Of a stretch of 64,000 nt of DNA, positions 43,399 through 54,498 are shown one piece after another. Numbering within the stretch: the first letter of the stretch is position 1; each line of letters starts with the position of its first letter. Location of the stretch: assembly GCA_037355855.1 (NCBI GenBank), contig CM074761.1, forward strand, positions 2,375,346-2,439,345. The letters are read 5' to 3'. The stretch comes from Pseudo-nitzschia pungens (taxonomy: Eukaryota > Bacillariophyta > Bacillariophyceae > Bacillariales > Bacillariaceae). Under the pieces are notes generated by a model, which searched no databases, was not told the DNA's origin, and worked only from the letters and a program-made list of their open reading frames with translations. Both the position numbers and the translations under genes were made by a program.

Positions 43399-45343
43399 AT
43401 GACGGCAGCTTCTCCAGTGGCAGTCGACGATATGATCACCGATGCTATCGACGACAAGATGGCCGGCACAGATGACAACATCGATGCCTCCGATCCCTCG
43501 AGTCCAACCACCACCGATGTTTCCCCTCGAGTCCCTGCAGCGAATGCCGTTACTCCTTCAAAGAAACGAAGGGAGGAAGACGAAGTGTTTAGTCCGGAAC
43601 TGCTTAAGATGTATTACGCTCGACTCTTTCCCTATTCCTTGCTCTGCAAATGGTTGTCCTACGATCCTTCGTTTGGAACCAATCCGACCTCGAAGAAGAG
43701 CTCTGTCGCGTCGAACTCGACGAAGAAAGTATTTTCTCGCCGCGAATTCTCCTTCACGTTGGAACCCATGCCGGGGGAAGAAATCTACATACGCTACCAA
43801 TCCTTTTCGGATTTGGAGGGACTCAGGGCGGCCATCAACCGACGGCAACCGCGCAAGATCGATATTGGCGCCGTCTTTAGCCATCCTCCCAGAGACAAGG
43901 CGGCCTACGCCGGTGGCGGCAGCAAAAACACCGGATTCCGTCCCGTGCAGCGCGAATTGGTCTTTGATATCGATCTCACGGATTACGACGACGTGCGCCG
44001 GTGCGGGTGCTCCGGTGCCAAGATCTGCCGGACTTGCTGGACCTTTATGAGTGCGGCGCTGAGGGTGATGGACGAGGGGTTGAGGGAGGATTTTGGCTTC
44101 GAACACATTGCCTGGTTCTACTCCGGACGTCGTGGTATCCACGCCTGGGTTTGCGACGAGGAAGCAAGGAACCTTTCCGACGAAGCGCGATCGGCCGTTG
44201 CGAAATACTTTGAGGTAAGCGCTTGCCGCACTTTTTGGTTGCACGGTCGGCGTTTTCTGTGTCTGTTCTCGAATCGGAATCGGTGAGCGTTCCTTTTTTG
44301 AGAACAACGGAGGAAATACAGCTCACGAGAATGATGTAACGATTTTGGATTGTCGACGGATTTTATTCCTTACCGTGCAATCGTGTTTTCTCCTCCACAG
44401 ATTTCTTTGAACAAGAAAAACAACAAGGGCCTTCTCGATAGCAACAACGGCACCGGGAGCGTTCACCCAATGTTGACCCGCTCCTACGACGTTCTCGAAC
44501 CCTATTTTTGTCGATACGTTCTGCCCAGCGAACAAGGACGGTGACGAGCACCCATCCATTGGTGGACACGGATTGCTCGCGACCCGGGATGCTTGGGAAG
44601 ATCTCGTCCTGGACTCTCTGCCCTACCGAGCGAGAGAAACGGTCGGGAAGAACCTCAAAAAGAAGTGGTCGAACGCGCGGGAAGCGGCCGACCCGACCCC
44701 GATCGAAAAATGGCAAACCCTGCTGCAGCATCTGCGGGTGAAATTCGATTTCCCTCCGTCGTGGCCATCTCCCTCGTCCGTGGCGGCGAGCGACAACGGT
44801 GGGGGCTCGGGCTTCCGGACCAAGAAATCCAAGAAACGATTCTCGACGTCGACGCTCGACGACGAAATCCTCAAGATCTACGTTTGGCCCATGGAATTCG
44901 TCTTCAAATACACCTACCCCAGGCTGGATATCAACGTTTCCAAGATGCAGAATCACTTGCTGAAATCTCCCTTTTGCGTTCATCCCAAAACCGGCCGTGT
45001 CTGCGTCCCGATCGACCCGAACGCTATGGACACCCACGGTGGCGGAGGATTCGATCCGTTTTCCGTTCCGACCCTTTCACAACTCGCGAGAGAACTGGAC
45101 GAGTATCACAAGGACGAGAGCGAATCCAAAGACGAGGAAGACGATGATGCAGGCACGGAAGACGAGTCGGAACGAAGACCCAAGAAGAAGAAACTCGCGG
45201 TCGAACACGACTGGCAAAAGACGAGTCTCAAAGGATACTTCGATGTTTTCGAGAAGAAGTTTTTGGAACCCCTCCAAAAGGAATGGCGGCGCGAACAACG
45301 CGACTTGGCGGAACAACAGGCAGCTATTCGGGGTGAATTTTAA
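43399..45343 (+). CDS. PRI1: DNA primase small (catalytic) subunit (one +1 frame break)
   Basis: Exons 43399-44214 and 44401-45343 (186-bp GT-AG intron, phase 0); 585 aa if one extra base at 44533-44536 (GCGAACAAGGACGG) is skipped. Motifs: EVFSPELLKMYYARLFPYSL near the start; RELVFDIDLTDYDD (catalytic Asp pair); CGCSGAKICRTCWTFM (zinc site); FEHIAWFYSGRRGIHAWVCD; then, after the break, a C-terminal part with SKMQNHLLKSPFCVHPKTGR and VPIDP. It makes RNA primers for DNA polymerase alpha with PRI2 in the nucleus. Without the shift the frame stops at 44543, removing the essential C-terminal SPFCVHPKTGR segment. An acidic linker (SKDEEDDDAGTEDESE) near the C-terminus is lineage-specific. Confidence 0.95.
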
Positions 45344-46369
45344 TGGTTGTCATTGATTTGCGAATCGGCAGCGCAGAATTTGAATGCAGCGAGAAAGCAA
45401 GGATGCGCAAGAGAGCCAAAGAGAATTTGGTAAATGGACAGGTGACAATCGTTTCATACTATATCATCCAGTCACCAATGGGATGTAGATGATGTACATG
45501 TTTAGTAGACAAATTGCAAGTTGCAACGTGATTCGAAAATTAGTATAAATATAGTTGGGAATTCAAGTATTCATTCCAGAATCATGGTCGATCAGAACTA
45601 CGATACTAGTACATAGAAATGGCTACTACTTTATAGAACAATACTACTTGTAGCAGAGTAGCAGGTGATGCTGGTGGTGCAAAAAACAGCAAGTAGTATG
45701 TTGTTGGAGATGATGATGCATTGATACAGGAGCGATGAATTCATAGTAGTAGTTGTTGATAAAAACAAGATTGATCATTTTGGTGTAGTCCAGCATCAAG
45801 CAATGCTTCATCATTGTTGTTTCTTTCCACTGATTGATGATAGAAAGAATTTGGGGAGAGTGCGTTCGAAGCGATGCAACACATAACTTACCGTAAGGTT
45901 ACTGTAACCTTACCTTGTAGGGACAAGAAGTGCGGTAAACCTTAGACCAGACTCTAAAATGATGCCAATGCCTGCGAATCTGGTAAGGTTTACCGTAATC
46001 TTACACAGACGCTGGCGTGAGCTTTCATACCGTTCCTTCTACCTCTTCTACCCTCAAAAGTACTCGTGGAGTCGAATGAATCACATACTTTTCGAGTCCC
46101 TAGTACGTGTAGTATAGGAATGAATCCCATATTTTTCTTTCCCTAGTAGACGAATCCCGATGATCAAAGTTGAACACACCAAGCCGAAAGATATGCGAGT
46201 GTGTATCGTACACACCTCGGATCTCACGCAACAACACGATGTGACGAAGCCATTCTTAGCTCTACGGTACACTCAAGCAACCCTTCTACTTCGTTGGGAC
46301 CTATCATACACATCCAACGCCAACACCGTCTAGGGATTTATATCGATCCGCTCAAATTATACAAGAACC
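45344..46369. other. Intergenic region upstream of the light-harvesting gene
   Basis: About 1 kb. Contains a perfect 10-bp inverted repeat (45893-45913) and GGTAAGGTTTACCGTAATC near 45983. TACTAG-type low complexity occurs at 45600-45680. The last few hundred bases should hold the light-harvesting promoter. Confidence 0.5.
45893..45913. repeat. 10-bp inverted repeat GTAAGGTTAC-T-GTAACCTTAC
   Basis: Perfect arms with a 1-bp centre. This is the clearest paired form of the dispersed motif, lying about 460 bp upstream of the light-harvesting start codon. Confidence 0.9.
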
Positions 46370-47331
46370 ATGATGAAATCAGCCGCCATCTTCGCCCTTC
46401 TTTCCGCATCGGCTTCTGCCTTTGCCCCTACCGCCACTCAACAACAATCGGTTGTTTCGTTGAATGCCGCTGAAAGAAGCAAGTCGCTTCCCTTCATGAA
46501 CAGACCCGCGCTCGTAAGTTACCAGGCTGCGTCGATGGTAGTTGGATAGTTCCGCCGAGACGTTAAAGAGGGATAGGAAAGCCACGGAAAGGACTGCTAT
46601 CCAAAAAGTTCCTTTACAGCGCGGCGGTCGTAGTCCACTTTAAGATGCTTGGCACGCAGTGAGCTCACGTTTCTTCTTCTCCTATCGTTCCCAATCGATA
46701 TTCGAACGCAAACAATGTAACTGTTCCGATAATCACGACTCGAACGTGTTCAACACGACTACGTAATATCGTTTTGTAATGATGACGTCTATGATATCTG
46801 GAATAGCTTGACGGATCTATGGCTGGTGATGTTGGATTCGATCCTCTTGGTCTTTCCACCATCAACGGTGTTGGAATTGACTTGTACTGGCTTCGTGAAG
46901 CTGAAATCAAGCACGCCCGTGTTGCTATGTTGGCTGTTGTCGGAACCCTTCAGGTTGAATTGTTCGGACCTGCCCCTGGATGCGAAATGTGCACTGCACC
47001 CAACCAAATGGACGCTTTCTGGCAATTCTGGAACGCCCACCCTCAATACATTGCCGCTTCTTTGATCTTCATCATGATGGCCGAAGCCTTCTCGGGAATC
47101 GCCGCCACCAGTGGAAGAAAGTCCGGCGAACGGGAGCCTGGTGACTTCGGATTGGACCCTCTTGGATTCTTGAACGGGGCCCCCGACAAGGTTGCACGAT
47201 TGAAGGCACAAGAAATTGCCAACGGACGTTTGGCTATGTGGGCCGCCGCCGGTATCATCGTCCAAGGAATGACCACCGACGAAAGTGCCACCGGAAACTT
47301 GATGACAGCCCTCCACGACAATGGATTCTAA
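46370..47331 (+). CDS. Chlorophyll a/c light-harvesting protein (Lhcr/FCP type)
   Basis: Exons 46370-46513 and 46807-47331 (293-bp GT-AG intron, phase 0), 222 aa. The leader MMKSAAIFALLSASASAFAP is the classic diatom plastid presequence with SAFAP. The mature protein has AGDVGFDPLGLS, helix A WLREAEIKHARVAMLAVVG (Glu-Arg pair and chlorophyll ligands), a Cys-containing luminal loop (GPAPGCEMCTAPNQ), helix B (ASLIFIMMAEAFSGIAATSG), GDFGLDPLGFL and helix C KAQEIANGRLAMWAAAGI. The second FDPLGF and the helix C sequence are closest in pattern to the photosystem I-associated Lhcr group; subgroup placement would need a tree. It is expected in the thylakoid membrane. Confidence 0.95.
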
Positions 47332-48550
47332 ATGCTATTCGTGTCATACGAAAAAAGAATCTATCTGTATCAACTCATCGATGCACCGGCGCAGTACACA
47401 CTAATCCGTTCGAACATGAAAAGAACAAATATTCCCTGATCTGATTAAAATTGTTCGACAAACTAAGACAATAGAGAAAGCGGCGGGTACACGGATCCCG
47501 CCCACCTTTAAGGGGTAATTGCAACTGTTGTAACTTTTAAAGGCTTTCTTGAAACTTCGGGCCGTCTGAAATAGACCTAAGAATAGATTGATTCCCGACT
47601 CGTCTTCTCCTTGGGTGTTACCGGTACACATGCCAATGAGACATCGAACAATTTTCTTGTGATTGGAAGTTTCTCTAGCGTTCGCATCAACCATTCATGA
47701 ACCACAGCGGAACATAGATAGACGTTCCCTAGTGATATATGACATGAATCTGCACTCGTATCGACAGAATACAGTCATTCAACACGGAACCAGCTCGGTG
47801 AAACCTCGTTTTCCTTGGAATTCATTCGTACCTTTTGCATGGCGTCATATTCTGCGAACGTCACCGAACTAAGTAAGGAACTCCTGTACCAATAACCTTT
47901 GGTTCCTTCAACGTGAGATGCTCCAACCATCGTAGTGTTCAAACTAGAAGCATACTTAAATCCTTGAGTGATCCTTCCCTACTTGAACTCGCATCTGCAG
48001 TGTCTCAGCGTGCAGAAACCAATGGTTTTCAGCGTTCATGTTCCAGTTTCAATGGGAAACAAGATAGGGATCCTGCAGTATTGAAGGCCCTCATGAATTT
48101 CTACGAATCTTCGAACAAAAGTTGTGTCACACCAGAACATTGTTTCGTATGGATGAAAACAATATCTAATTGATTACGAAGTAATTCTTTTTAAAAACTT
48201 TCTATTACTTGATTCTTAAATTGGCGAGATGCATCCAACGCGGATATCTCTTCTCTCTGTCAGTCAGGGTATACGTTGCAGTATTCAAGGCCTCTTAAGG
48301 ATTGCGACGAGTCTTTGAACAAAAGTGGTGTCACAGCAGAAGATTGTTTCGTATCTATGAAAAAATATCTAATTGACTACAAAGAATTTCTGTTCATCAA
48401 AAAATATCTATTACTTTATTCTGAAGTTGGCGAGATGTGTCCAAAGTGGATATCTCTTTCTAGTGTTAGTCAGGGTATACATTGATACACAATATGATAC
48501 AAATATGTACATACAAAATTGAGGAAACAAAGACCGTTTTGGTTTGTTTT
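47332..48550. other. Intergenic region with a diverged direct repeat
   Basis: About 1.2 kb between convergent 3' ends. Contains two diverged copies of a segment of about 205 bp (see repeat). A short frame (47913-48173) overlaps the first copy; it lacks any domain signal and I do not call it a gene. Confidence 0.45.
48071..48484. repeat. Diverged tandem duplication, unit about 205 bp
   Basis: Unit 1 (about 48071-48271) and unit 2 (about 48272-48484) share TGCAGTATT, TTGAACAAAAGT(T/G)GTGTCAC, TTGTTTCGTAT, ATCTAATTGA, TTGGCGAGATG, GGATATCTCTT and AGTCAGGGTATAC in the same order, with many substitutions and small indels. Confidence 0.8.
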
Positions 48551-50006
48551 CTACAACGAGAGTTGTTTCCATTCTCCCTGGGAAGCGTCGCTCCGACCCG
48601 ATGCGTTTGTATGGCGCATCGCAAAGACCATGGGACGATCGAGGTTTATCCCAAACATGGTGCTTCCATCGTCCCGTTCGACGTTGCAGCGCTGTCTCAA
48701 AAACCACAAGGAGGCTCGAACATCGTCACAAAAGCCAGGTTCTTCTACCTCGGGAGAAGTGGAGGTCTGTTGCAACAAGAGTTCGTTTGGCAGTCTCAAC
48801 AAGGCATCGGCATAGGGAATCGATCGCAACATGAAGGGTTGCACCCAGAAGAAGCTGCATTCGCTGCGAATGGCATCGTCCTCGTTCATGTTGAAGGACG
48901 CGAACAAGTCGTCCAGGTCGCGGACGGTGTGTACAACACTCAGCTTGTGTGGTGCACTGGAGCCACCGGGTCGGGACCAAAGTCTAACGGATCGAACCAA
49001 CGGAACGGGGCCGCTGCTGTTTCCTCCATCGCATTGGGCCAAGAAAACTATCTCCGGTCCGGGCATCAATTCCTAAGCCGCGTCCAATCGGGCTATCGTT
49101 GTTTTGATCATCGATTTGGTTGTTTGAAGAAGACACCACCAAGGTTTTGACCACCATTCGAACTCCAATGCTTTGGTTTGAAAGTTCCTCGGCCAACCGA
49201 GCCAGCATCCGCATCAACCACTCCGTAATGTCAGAGGACGCCATGTCACGGTCAAAGAATCCACCCATCACGTGTACATCAATGGTCACGGTCTCGTTTG
49301 CGTTGGGTTCATAGCAATCGTCGAGTTTCTTCTCCTCTTCGACAAACGATGCTCCCGTGGAAAGGTATCGGCGCTCACGATGGTGGTCAATGTGTTCTTG
49401 GATCATATCACGGACACATCCTTCGTAGTTTGGACCATCCAGGTGTGTGAGAGATGTCAGAGCCACTTCATCATCGATTGATGTCTTGCTTCGGAAGGCC
49501 AAGATGTGGCAAGTGGTGGCTTTGTCGCTCACCAAAACATCGTACTCCTTGGAGGTTGCGTTCGCTCGTTCCCCCTGAGCAATGTACAGCACTCGTTCTT
49601 GTTCGTTTTCTCCTATTCTCCGCAGTGGCGTTGACAGTAATCGTCTTCGAGATTCCCGCAATGACTCGGCCCCGCTTCGCATCTCTGGTTCCAGGTTCTT
49701 TCGATCGTTGCTGTTGATACCGTAGTAATTGCAGGCTAGGTATTCGTCGACATCCTCGAGTGCATCCGCGGCAGGTAGGTACAGCGGGACGTGTTTCTCT
49801 TCCGAATCCAGGCAGTCGGGTGCGGGAATAAGTAATTCTGTTGCTACTCCACCTTGTGCGTGGCACGGTGCTGTTGTTGCTGATGCTGGTTGCGTGTATT
49901 GAAGAAGACCCGATTTTCCCAGAACAATGCTGTGGTTGGGTATCCTGTGTTTCTCGTCACTCAAACTCACGAGAGTTGTGTTCGATTCCGAATTGGTAAT
50001 CACCAT
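48551..50006 (-). CDS. NTAN1: Protein N-terminal asparagine amidohydrolase (one +1 frame break)
   Basis: ATG at 50006, single exon, 484 aa if one extra base is skipped at 49043-49049 (GGAGATAGTTTTCTTGG). NTAN1-family features: ERVLYIAQGERANATSKEYD, KATTCHILAFRS with the conserved Cys, ALTSLTHLDG, VHVMGGFFDRDMASSD, GLGIDARTGDS, then after the shift FLAQCDGGNSSGPV and a C-terminal EVEEPGFCDDVRASLWFLRQ. It deamidates N-terminal Asn to Asp in the Arg/N-degron pathway, feeding arginylation and proteolysis in cytosol and nucleus. The first 90 residues are longer than in animals and include an acidic Leu/Pro-rich segment. Without the shift the last third of the domain is lost. Confidence 0.85.
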
Positions 50007-52123
50007 GGTATTCTATTGCGGTTGAGCGAGATCTGTTTCATTTAATCAGAATTGTTAAAATGAACTTCTTGGGTTCTCAAAGGCTGGGAAAGATAGTATT
50101 CTTGGATACACCTCCAGTGTTTGTCTCTCTGATGACATAGGATCGTTACCACATGTCCGAGTCTTGCCCGAACTAAGAGCTAAAATGTAGCCGGTAAGAA
50201 TAGTTTCGAGAACTACGATTCGAGGTTTTGCGGGAAGAAGTAAGTCCACATCGTGGGCACTAGGTATGATCAGTGATTGGTGTGGAAAATTGACAACCAA
50301 GGTAGCTACAATCACATCACATTTCTTCGATGTGGACAGAACTTTGACACATATTCTAATCTAGAATATTGCTCGTAGAACAAGGCAATAACGTCGAAAG
50401 AATTTCGAATGCCTTCTCTCTCGCGTGGCCAAGAACAATACGTCATATGAACAAAAACTTCCGGCATGTATTTTAGATCTTTGGTTTTGGGGATGGGGGA
50501 AAAGGCTCCGGAAGAAAGGAAACGCATTTTGTTAGTTTTTAAAGAATTGGAAATGATAATTTATCAGAACCTTCTGTTTTGAAGCAACTCCGACAAGCAC
50601 TGGGCGGAGTTTCCATTCGGTTTCGCTGGGTTGAGTTCTCATGTTGGATTACGAGTAAACCTTAGTCTCAACTAAGATTATTTCATTTTCGATGCGTTGT
50701 CTGAGCACATCATCGCCATGACTTTCTAGACTTGGTTCTCATTTGGACAACAAAATGCTGGAAACTGTTTACAAAGCTACAATTCAGACTACGGCACAGC
50801 ATTGAGGACACTCGGAGTTTCCCACTCCTTAATCCTTACCCTTCTGGCCGCAAGTTTGCCACTGTTGCTCCTTCCCGTGTTCATACTTAATACTTACCAA
50901 GGAGTGTTGTGATTGGTGCCGAACTTTCCTGCGTTTTTTGGCACAGTTATATTGTCATGTTAAATTATTGCCGTCTAGTACAGAAGCATTTCTATTGATG
51001 AATCCACCAACCTTAATATGGCTCCCATTCCACATGGGTTGCCACAGCTCCTTAAACGTTTGTGTAGTGCCCATCTCATTATTCTATTCAACGTCATTGA
51101 GGCCAACAAACGTTGCCCCCATAGTATTCTTTCTACCAAACAATAGTAATGACGATATACATTCATCTATCCAATTGTTTTCATGAGGTCGTCGCCTTCT
51201 GCCCTGCACTCCTTCTAACCTCTCTGGAAGCACATTGTTTGTTCATGACCATATCAATCTCAGAACTTCTCTACCCATCACGTGTCATTCCCATGTTTTC
51301 ATGCATGTCTAGCAAACATTCTGAATCAATCACTGTTGAACTTCTCGCATGCCAAAACTGGAATTGATGGCAATTATTAGACATCAGTATGAGAATACTT
51401 AGTGACCAAAACATAATGCTCCTTGACCTGGGTGAGGAGTGAGGCAAGACTAGTTTGTTGATTAAATCATGAAGAAAACGGAGATTTACGTGGAGGTGGT
51501 GAAACGAAGTCATACCGAAAAGATGTGGTAAAACTTTTTTTGTCACGACTTTGGTGTCGGCGTTCCCGCTCAGACTTCTAGTTTCCACCGGTAGAAGGTA
51601 GAACATTTTGTAATTTTTGCACGAAGCAACACTCCTCTGCTTCGCTCGAAACCGATTGAAAATAGAACTAGAACGAACGCAATACAACAATCCTTTTCGT
51701 GGGCAACTATTTTTCATGGTCGCTCGAAAGCATTAAGCCTGACCTTGAATAAAAGCATTGAAACCCAAAGCGAAAATAACCCCGAGGTTATGATATGGTT
51801 CAATTTTACGCCAATGGTTACAAAGTACGAAGTATCTGTTTTTTTCTTTCGCAGAATCTTATTCCGTTGTGGAATGTGAGGTGCCACCCAATCGAAGTTC
51901 TTGGGCGCCTGACGAGAATAAGTGAGCGTTGCACGTATCTGTTGTGTTCAGTTTTTCCAGACCACCAGAAACAAATATTAGTGTTGGTTTCCGTACACTC
52001 TGTCTCCGGTCGGTCTGCACCAGCCTCGCTGAAGGTTCGGATCGATCACTGCTCCTCGAAGAACCTCGTGCCGCGTTCCTACGAAGGGCAAACGCTAATC
52101 ATTGCATTTCGTTTCACACCAAT
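50007..52123. other. Long gene-poor region
   Basis: About 2.1 kb. Codons on the minus strand between 51270 and 51720 form a 148-codon frame without recognised domains; it could be a decayed coding fragment, but I cannot support a gene. Contains GAGTAAACCTTAG near 50655. Otherwise nothing seen. Confidence 0.4.
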
Positions 52124-53895
52124 CTACTCCACTGGATCACCCCTTCTGTCACCTTCCCAGTGATAAAAACCCTTTCCAGTTTTTCGTCCCAAATCACCGC
52201 TATCGATTTTCTCTTGAAGGCAAGCAGGAATGAAGAAGGCGGGTTCGTCAGGGTAGTTCTCGGTCCATCCCTTCACAATGGAATGACATGTGTCGAGCCC
52301 AATGTAGTCGGCTAAATGCAAGGGTCCCATCGGGTGTCCACATCCCAATCTCATCGCAACGTCGATATCCTTTACACTAGCTTCCTTCCGATCCACGAGC
52401 GCCATTGACTGCATCAAGGATGGGACCAGAATTCGATTCACGATGAAACCTAACGAAAGTCCCAGCAAAAGAGTCGTGCAAGGCAAGTTGGTAGAAAAGT
52501 AAGCAAAATTGTGTTTTGTTTACAGCGCATCGGATTATTGCACCGTTGATTCAAAAGGACGTACCCGGAGTGTCTTTGCACAAGACGGATACCTTGCCGA
52601 TTTCATCCACCCATTTCATGCCTTTTTCTAGAACAGCTGGGTCTGTCTCGTTGGTTTCGATGACCTCCACAACTTTCATAAGCTGCATTCGCATGAGGCA
52701 CATAGATGGATGGATTCAAAGGAGCGCGCAACAACATTGTATCAATTAGCCATGCATTTGCTCGATCGAATAGAAGTTTCGGGCCCTGACCCTTGTTCCG
52801 CTCGCTTAAACACTTTCTTTCGTCGACGCCGACACAATTACATACCTGGACTGGATTGAAAAAGTGAACACCCAGAAAGCGATCGGGTCTTCCCGAAAAA
52901 CCTGCCATTTCTGTGAGTAATCAGATTCAAACATTTGTTGAGAATGGTTCAAAGAAACCCGAAACAAATCAGAAAAGATTGCGAGTTAGACATTTTTCAA
53001 CAAGCAATACTGAGTGCCAAATGTCGATGCATCTTCAGCGATAGCGACAGCATCCGAAGGCGTGTTCGAAAACACTTCTTCCGAGGCAGGATTTCTTGGG
53101 CGGTCAGTATCACATTTGCAACGAGCAGAATCATTCCGGCAACGACTGCCGTCGTTACCTTTGGCGCAAATGTCACGCACCGGAAATGGACAGAGAGGAC
53201 GTGTTGGAAGCGAAAATCGTTTCCGGTTTGCAGAGATCTCCCAGAGCCGTGTACAAGTCTTTTTTCAGATCAATGTTCTCCACAACCGCTTCGACAACGA
53301 AATCTACGCCCCTCAATGCATCCATATCCGTAGTAAACTCGATTTTACCGATTGCATCGTCCGCGGCATCCCGGGTAATTTTCTCCTTTTCGACAAGCTT
53401 GTCGACGGATTTTAAGATTCGATCTTTGCTGCAAGCAACGAGATCACGGAGTTGTTCAAAATAATAATCATGCCAAAAATTTACAGAGTCAGCAACGGCG
53501 AGGAACGGAATGCCCGTGCGTTTTCGAAAACCGTCCGCGACATTCGTTGTCATCGCCAACACGACCACGTACCCAGAATCTAGGAATCTCTGTTCTTGTT
53601 CGAATGCCACGACTTTGGAATGGACTCCGGACATTGCGGCTACTTGACAAATCCCGTGACCCATCAACCCCAGACCGACACAACCGACCGTGTCAAACCC
53701 CGAACCATCCGTCGACGCCGCCGTCGATTTCGATCGTTTCGTCGCGGTCGACAACGAACCCAATGCTTGGATCGCTGTCGATCGAGAGAGACCGTTGGCT
53801 CCGAGGCCGAGGGCAGCGCGCACGGCGGTCGATCTGTTCCCCAGGGCCGCGACGGATTTCCCGGCGGAGACTATCGATTTCGAGAGAAGGACCAT
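52124..53895 (-). CDS. HADH: Mitochondrial 3-hydroxyacyl-CoA dehydrogenase (5 exons)
   Basis: Exons 53895-53573, 53428-53181, 52910-52846, 52682-52565, 52449-52124 join without a break (359 aa; introns 144, 270, 163, 115 bp, GT-AG). The first 60 residues are Ser/Arg/Ala-rich without acidic residues, a mitochondrial presequence. NAD-binding GCVGLGLMGHGICQVAAMSG, then FVVEAVVENIDLKKDLY, IFASNTSSLSIS, the catalytic-His motif FLGVHFFNPVQ, DTPGFIVNRILVPSLM and GAGHPMGPLHLADYIGLD-type sequence (here LGCGHPMGPLHLADYIGLD), closing with LGRKTGKGFYHW. It oxidises L-3-hydroxyacyl-CoA in beta-oxidation. The first intron (144 bp) lacks an in-frame stop. Divergent from a mitochondrial ATP synthase subunit gene. 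Confidence 0.95.
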
Positions 53896-54498
53896 GGTCA
53901 CCTGTTGGAGATTGAAGGGCAGACAACACGATTTGAATGCGACGGTGAAATCAATGGCACCGTTTTCTCTTTTTCTGTATCGGTTTTGTGAAGCAGGAAC
54001 CGTCGTGGGTTGTCGTAACTTGCCTCGTACGGTATTGGATCAGGAACCGGTAGGAAAGATCTACCGGTAAGGTTTACGGTATGAGTGATGTTTGATGTCC
54101 CAATCCCAAAATAATTCGCGGCGTCACGAAAAAAGGTGTCACGATTCAGTCACGAGTACGGAGTCACGATTCTTTATTCACGATTCACGATCTCTCCAGG
54201 ATTGATTCATTACCAAGGTGTGATGTAGATATTATTAGTATCTATAGAACATAATATATTAGGATACATCGTATCATGTTGCCGCGCGCACGAAACCGAA
54301 TGAATCCGTGCGCATGCTTCGCCCGCTGCGCATACGATACTGGATGGTGGGGTGCACTTGCAACTTGCGTCGGCGGAAAGCCTGCAACGGCAACAACGAC
54401 AACACGAAGACCCCGGATCGGCGATCTCCTTTGGCTGTCCGTCTCCAACTACCGCAACCGCACCGCAACCACCCTTTGTGCATTACAATTCAAACACA
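53896..54498. other. Divergent region between two mitochondrial-protein genes
   Basis: About 600 bp containing both promoters. Includes CGGTAAGGTTTACGGTATG near 54067. No gene. Confidence 0.5.

Noticed and set aside
51271..51717. Possible retrotransposon or gene fragment on the minus strand
   Set aside because: No reverse transcriptase, integrase or gag motif, no terminal repeats; codon pattern is weak.
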